Shown one piece after another: positions 4,479-5,092 of a stretch of DNA of 5,092 nt (position 1 is its first letter; every line of letters starts with the position of its first letter). A program made the position numbers and the translations under genes. Source of the DNA: JAABYT01 sp041581935 (GTDB lineage Bacteria > Pseudomonadota > Gammaproteobacteria > HK1); NCBI GenBank assembly GCA_041581935.1, contig JBFICP010000247.1:1-5092 (forward strand). The letters run 5' to 3'. The notes below the pieces were generated by a model, which saw nothing but the letters and a program-made list of their open reading frames with translations, ran no database searches and was not told the origin of the DNA.

Positions 4479-5092
4479 CTCGGGACGTCGTCATCGAGGA
4501 TATCCGTGGTAGACGCATCTGTACGGACGCGGATTTTCCGCTGCGAATAGGCGTCGGTCCCCAGGCCGATATCAGACTTCCGGATGTTCGGGCCGCCGCT
4601 ACATTCGCCATCGTTGGGCGATCCGAATCCCACTTGTTCGTGCAGCCGGCCGATGACGGGCTGACGGTGCTGGTGAACGACCGGGAGCTCACCGAATCAC
4701 GCTGGCTCGAGCACGGCGACGAGCTGCGGATGGCGAGCTGCACCGTGCGCTACGAGGCGGGCACCTCGTCTATCCGGTTCATGGTCGACGCCGAGGTGGT
4801 GGCGCCGCCGGTGCAGCCGCCGAAGGAGCCACCTCCCGCCAGGGCAACTATCGCCGATGGCGCGCATCGTCCCGCGGCCGCATCCGCAACCCGGCGACGC
4901 GGCAAGCGGCGGCGAGCCGTCAGCGGGATCGCGCTAGCCCTGTTTGTAGCACTCGCCGTTGCCGCCGGTTTCGTATTCATGGCGACACCGGTGACCGTGC
5001 ACATCGCTCCGGCGCCCGACCGCATGAGCATCGACGGCCTGTTGCCGGGTTTCGAAGTCGGCGGCCGATTGCTGCTGATGCCCGGCGATTAC
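4475..5092 (+). CDS. Degenerate FHA-like domain, transmembrane helix and PEGA-like domain protein (partial, 3' end outside window)
   Basis: From TTG 4475 the frame is open for 206 codons to the right edge. The TTG overlaps the TGA of the TPR gene (4476-4478), and a good Shine-Dalgarno precedes it. Residues 1-95 look like an FHA beta-sandwich: FPLRIGVGPQADIRLPDVRA (21-40) matches the strand and loop that usually carry the GR and SRxH residues, and LVNDREL plus LEHGDELRMASCTVRYE (66-94) match the usual NG and GD-(I/L) ending. The canonical phosphothreonine-binding residues are not there: GR is GVG, the Ser-Arg pair is absent and NG is ND. A Pro/Ala-rich linker (about 110-138) and a basic cluster RRRGKRRR (140-147) precede a transmembrane helix (about 149-170), placing the FHA-like part in the cytoplasm. 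After the helix, TPVTVHIAPAPDRMSIDGLLPGFEVGGRLLLMPGDY begins a PEGA-type periplasmic domain. The rest is cut off. It is probably a transmembrane adaptor rather than an enzyme, although a further domain could lie downstream. Confidence 0.85.
   Translation, partial: MTRDVVIEDIRGRRICTDADFPLRIGVGPQADIRLPDVRAAATFAIVGRSESHLFVQPADDGLTVLVNDRELTESRWLEHGDELRMASCTVRYEAGTSSIRFMVDAEVVAPPVQPPKEPPPARATIADGAHRPAAASATRRRGKRRRAVSGIALALFVALAVAAGFVFMATPVTVHIAPAPDRMSIDGLLPGFEVGGRLLLMPGDY

Overview
This is a GC-rich bacterial chromosomal window. Signal peptides, a lipobox, Shine-Dalgarno sites and tightly packed genes all point to a Gram-negative bacterium. I think it is a high-GC proteobacterium, probably gammaproteobacterial, because the envelope genes resemble ones I remember from such genomes; nothing in the window proves the taxon. 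There are no RNA genes, insertion sequences, CRISPR arrays or signs of recent transfer.

Layout. A MarR-family repressor gene lies on the minus strand at 486-1 and runs off the left edge. A divergent region of about 195 bases (487-681) separates it from a plus-strand operon. This region holds a good sigma70-type promoter for the MarR gene with a short palindrome over its -35 side, and a perfect GC-rich hairpin in the putative leader of the operon. The operon has four genes. (1) 682-1572 encodes a secreted or signal-anchored protein with helices at its N-terminus, a long disordered Gly/Ser/Asp-rich middle and an acidic/basic C-terminal helical motif. (2) 1588-2901 encodes a lipoprotein with a Ser-Glu repeat and an uncharacterised conserved-looking domain. 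(3) 2967-4478 encodes a single-pass inner-membrane protein with periplasmic TPR-like repeats and a C-terminal PEGA-like beta module. (4) 4475 to the right edge encodes a cytoplasmic degenerate FHA-like domain, a transmembrane segment and the start of a PEGA-like periplasmic domain; it is truncated by the window.

How they may work together. All four plus-strand products are predicted to be exported or membrane-anchored, and together they would span cytoplasm, inner membrane, periplasm and probably outer membrane. Gene junctions are short, with gaps of 15 and 65 bases and a 4-base stop/start overlap, so the genes are probably co-transcribed and partly translationally coupled. The simplest inference is an envelope-spanning assembly of unknown function, with the FHA-like domain as its cytoplasmic face. 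This assembly is the most interesting content of the window. Its function cannot be read from the sequence, and the MarR gene need not be connected with it.

Other points of note are a probably leaderless MarR transcript, an A7 tract at the end of operon gene 1 where loss of a single A would create an ATGA overlap with gene 2, and an FHA-like domain that appears to lack the phosphothreonine-binding residues.
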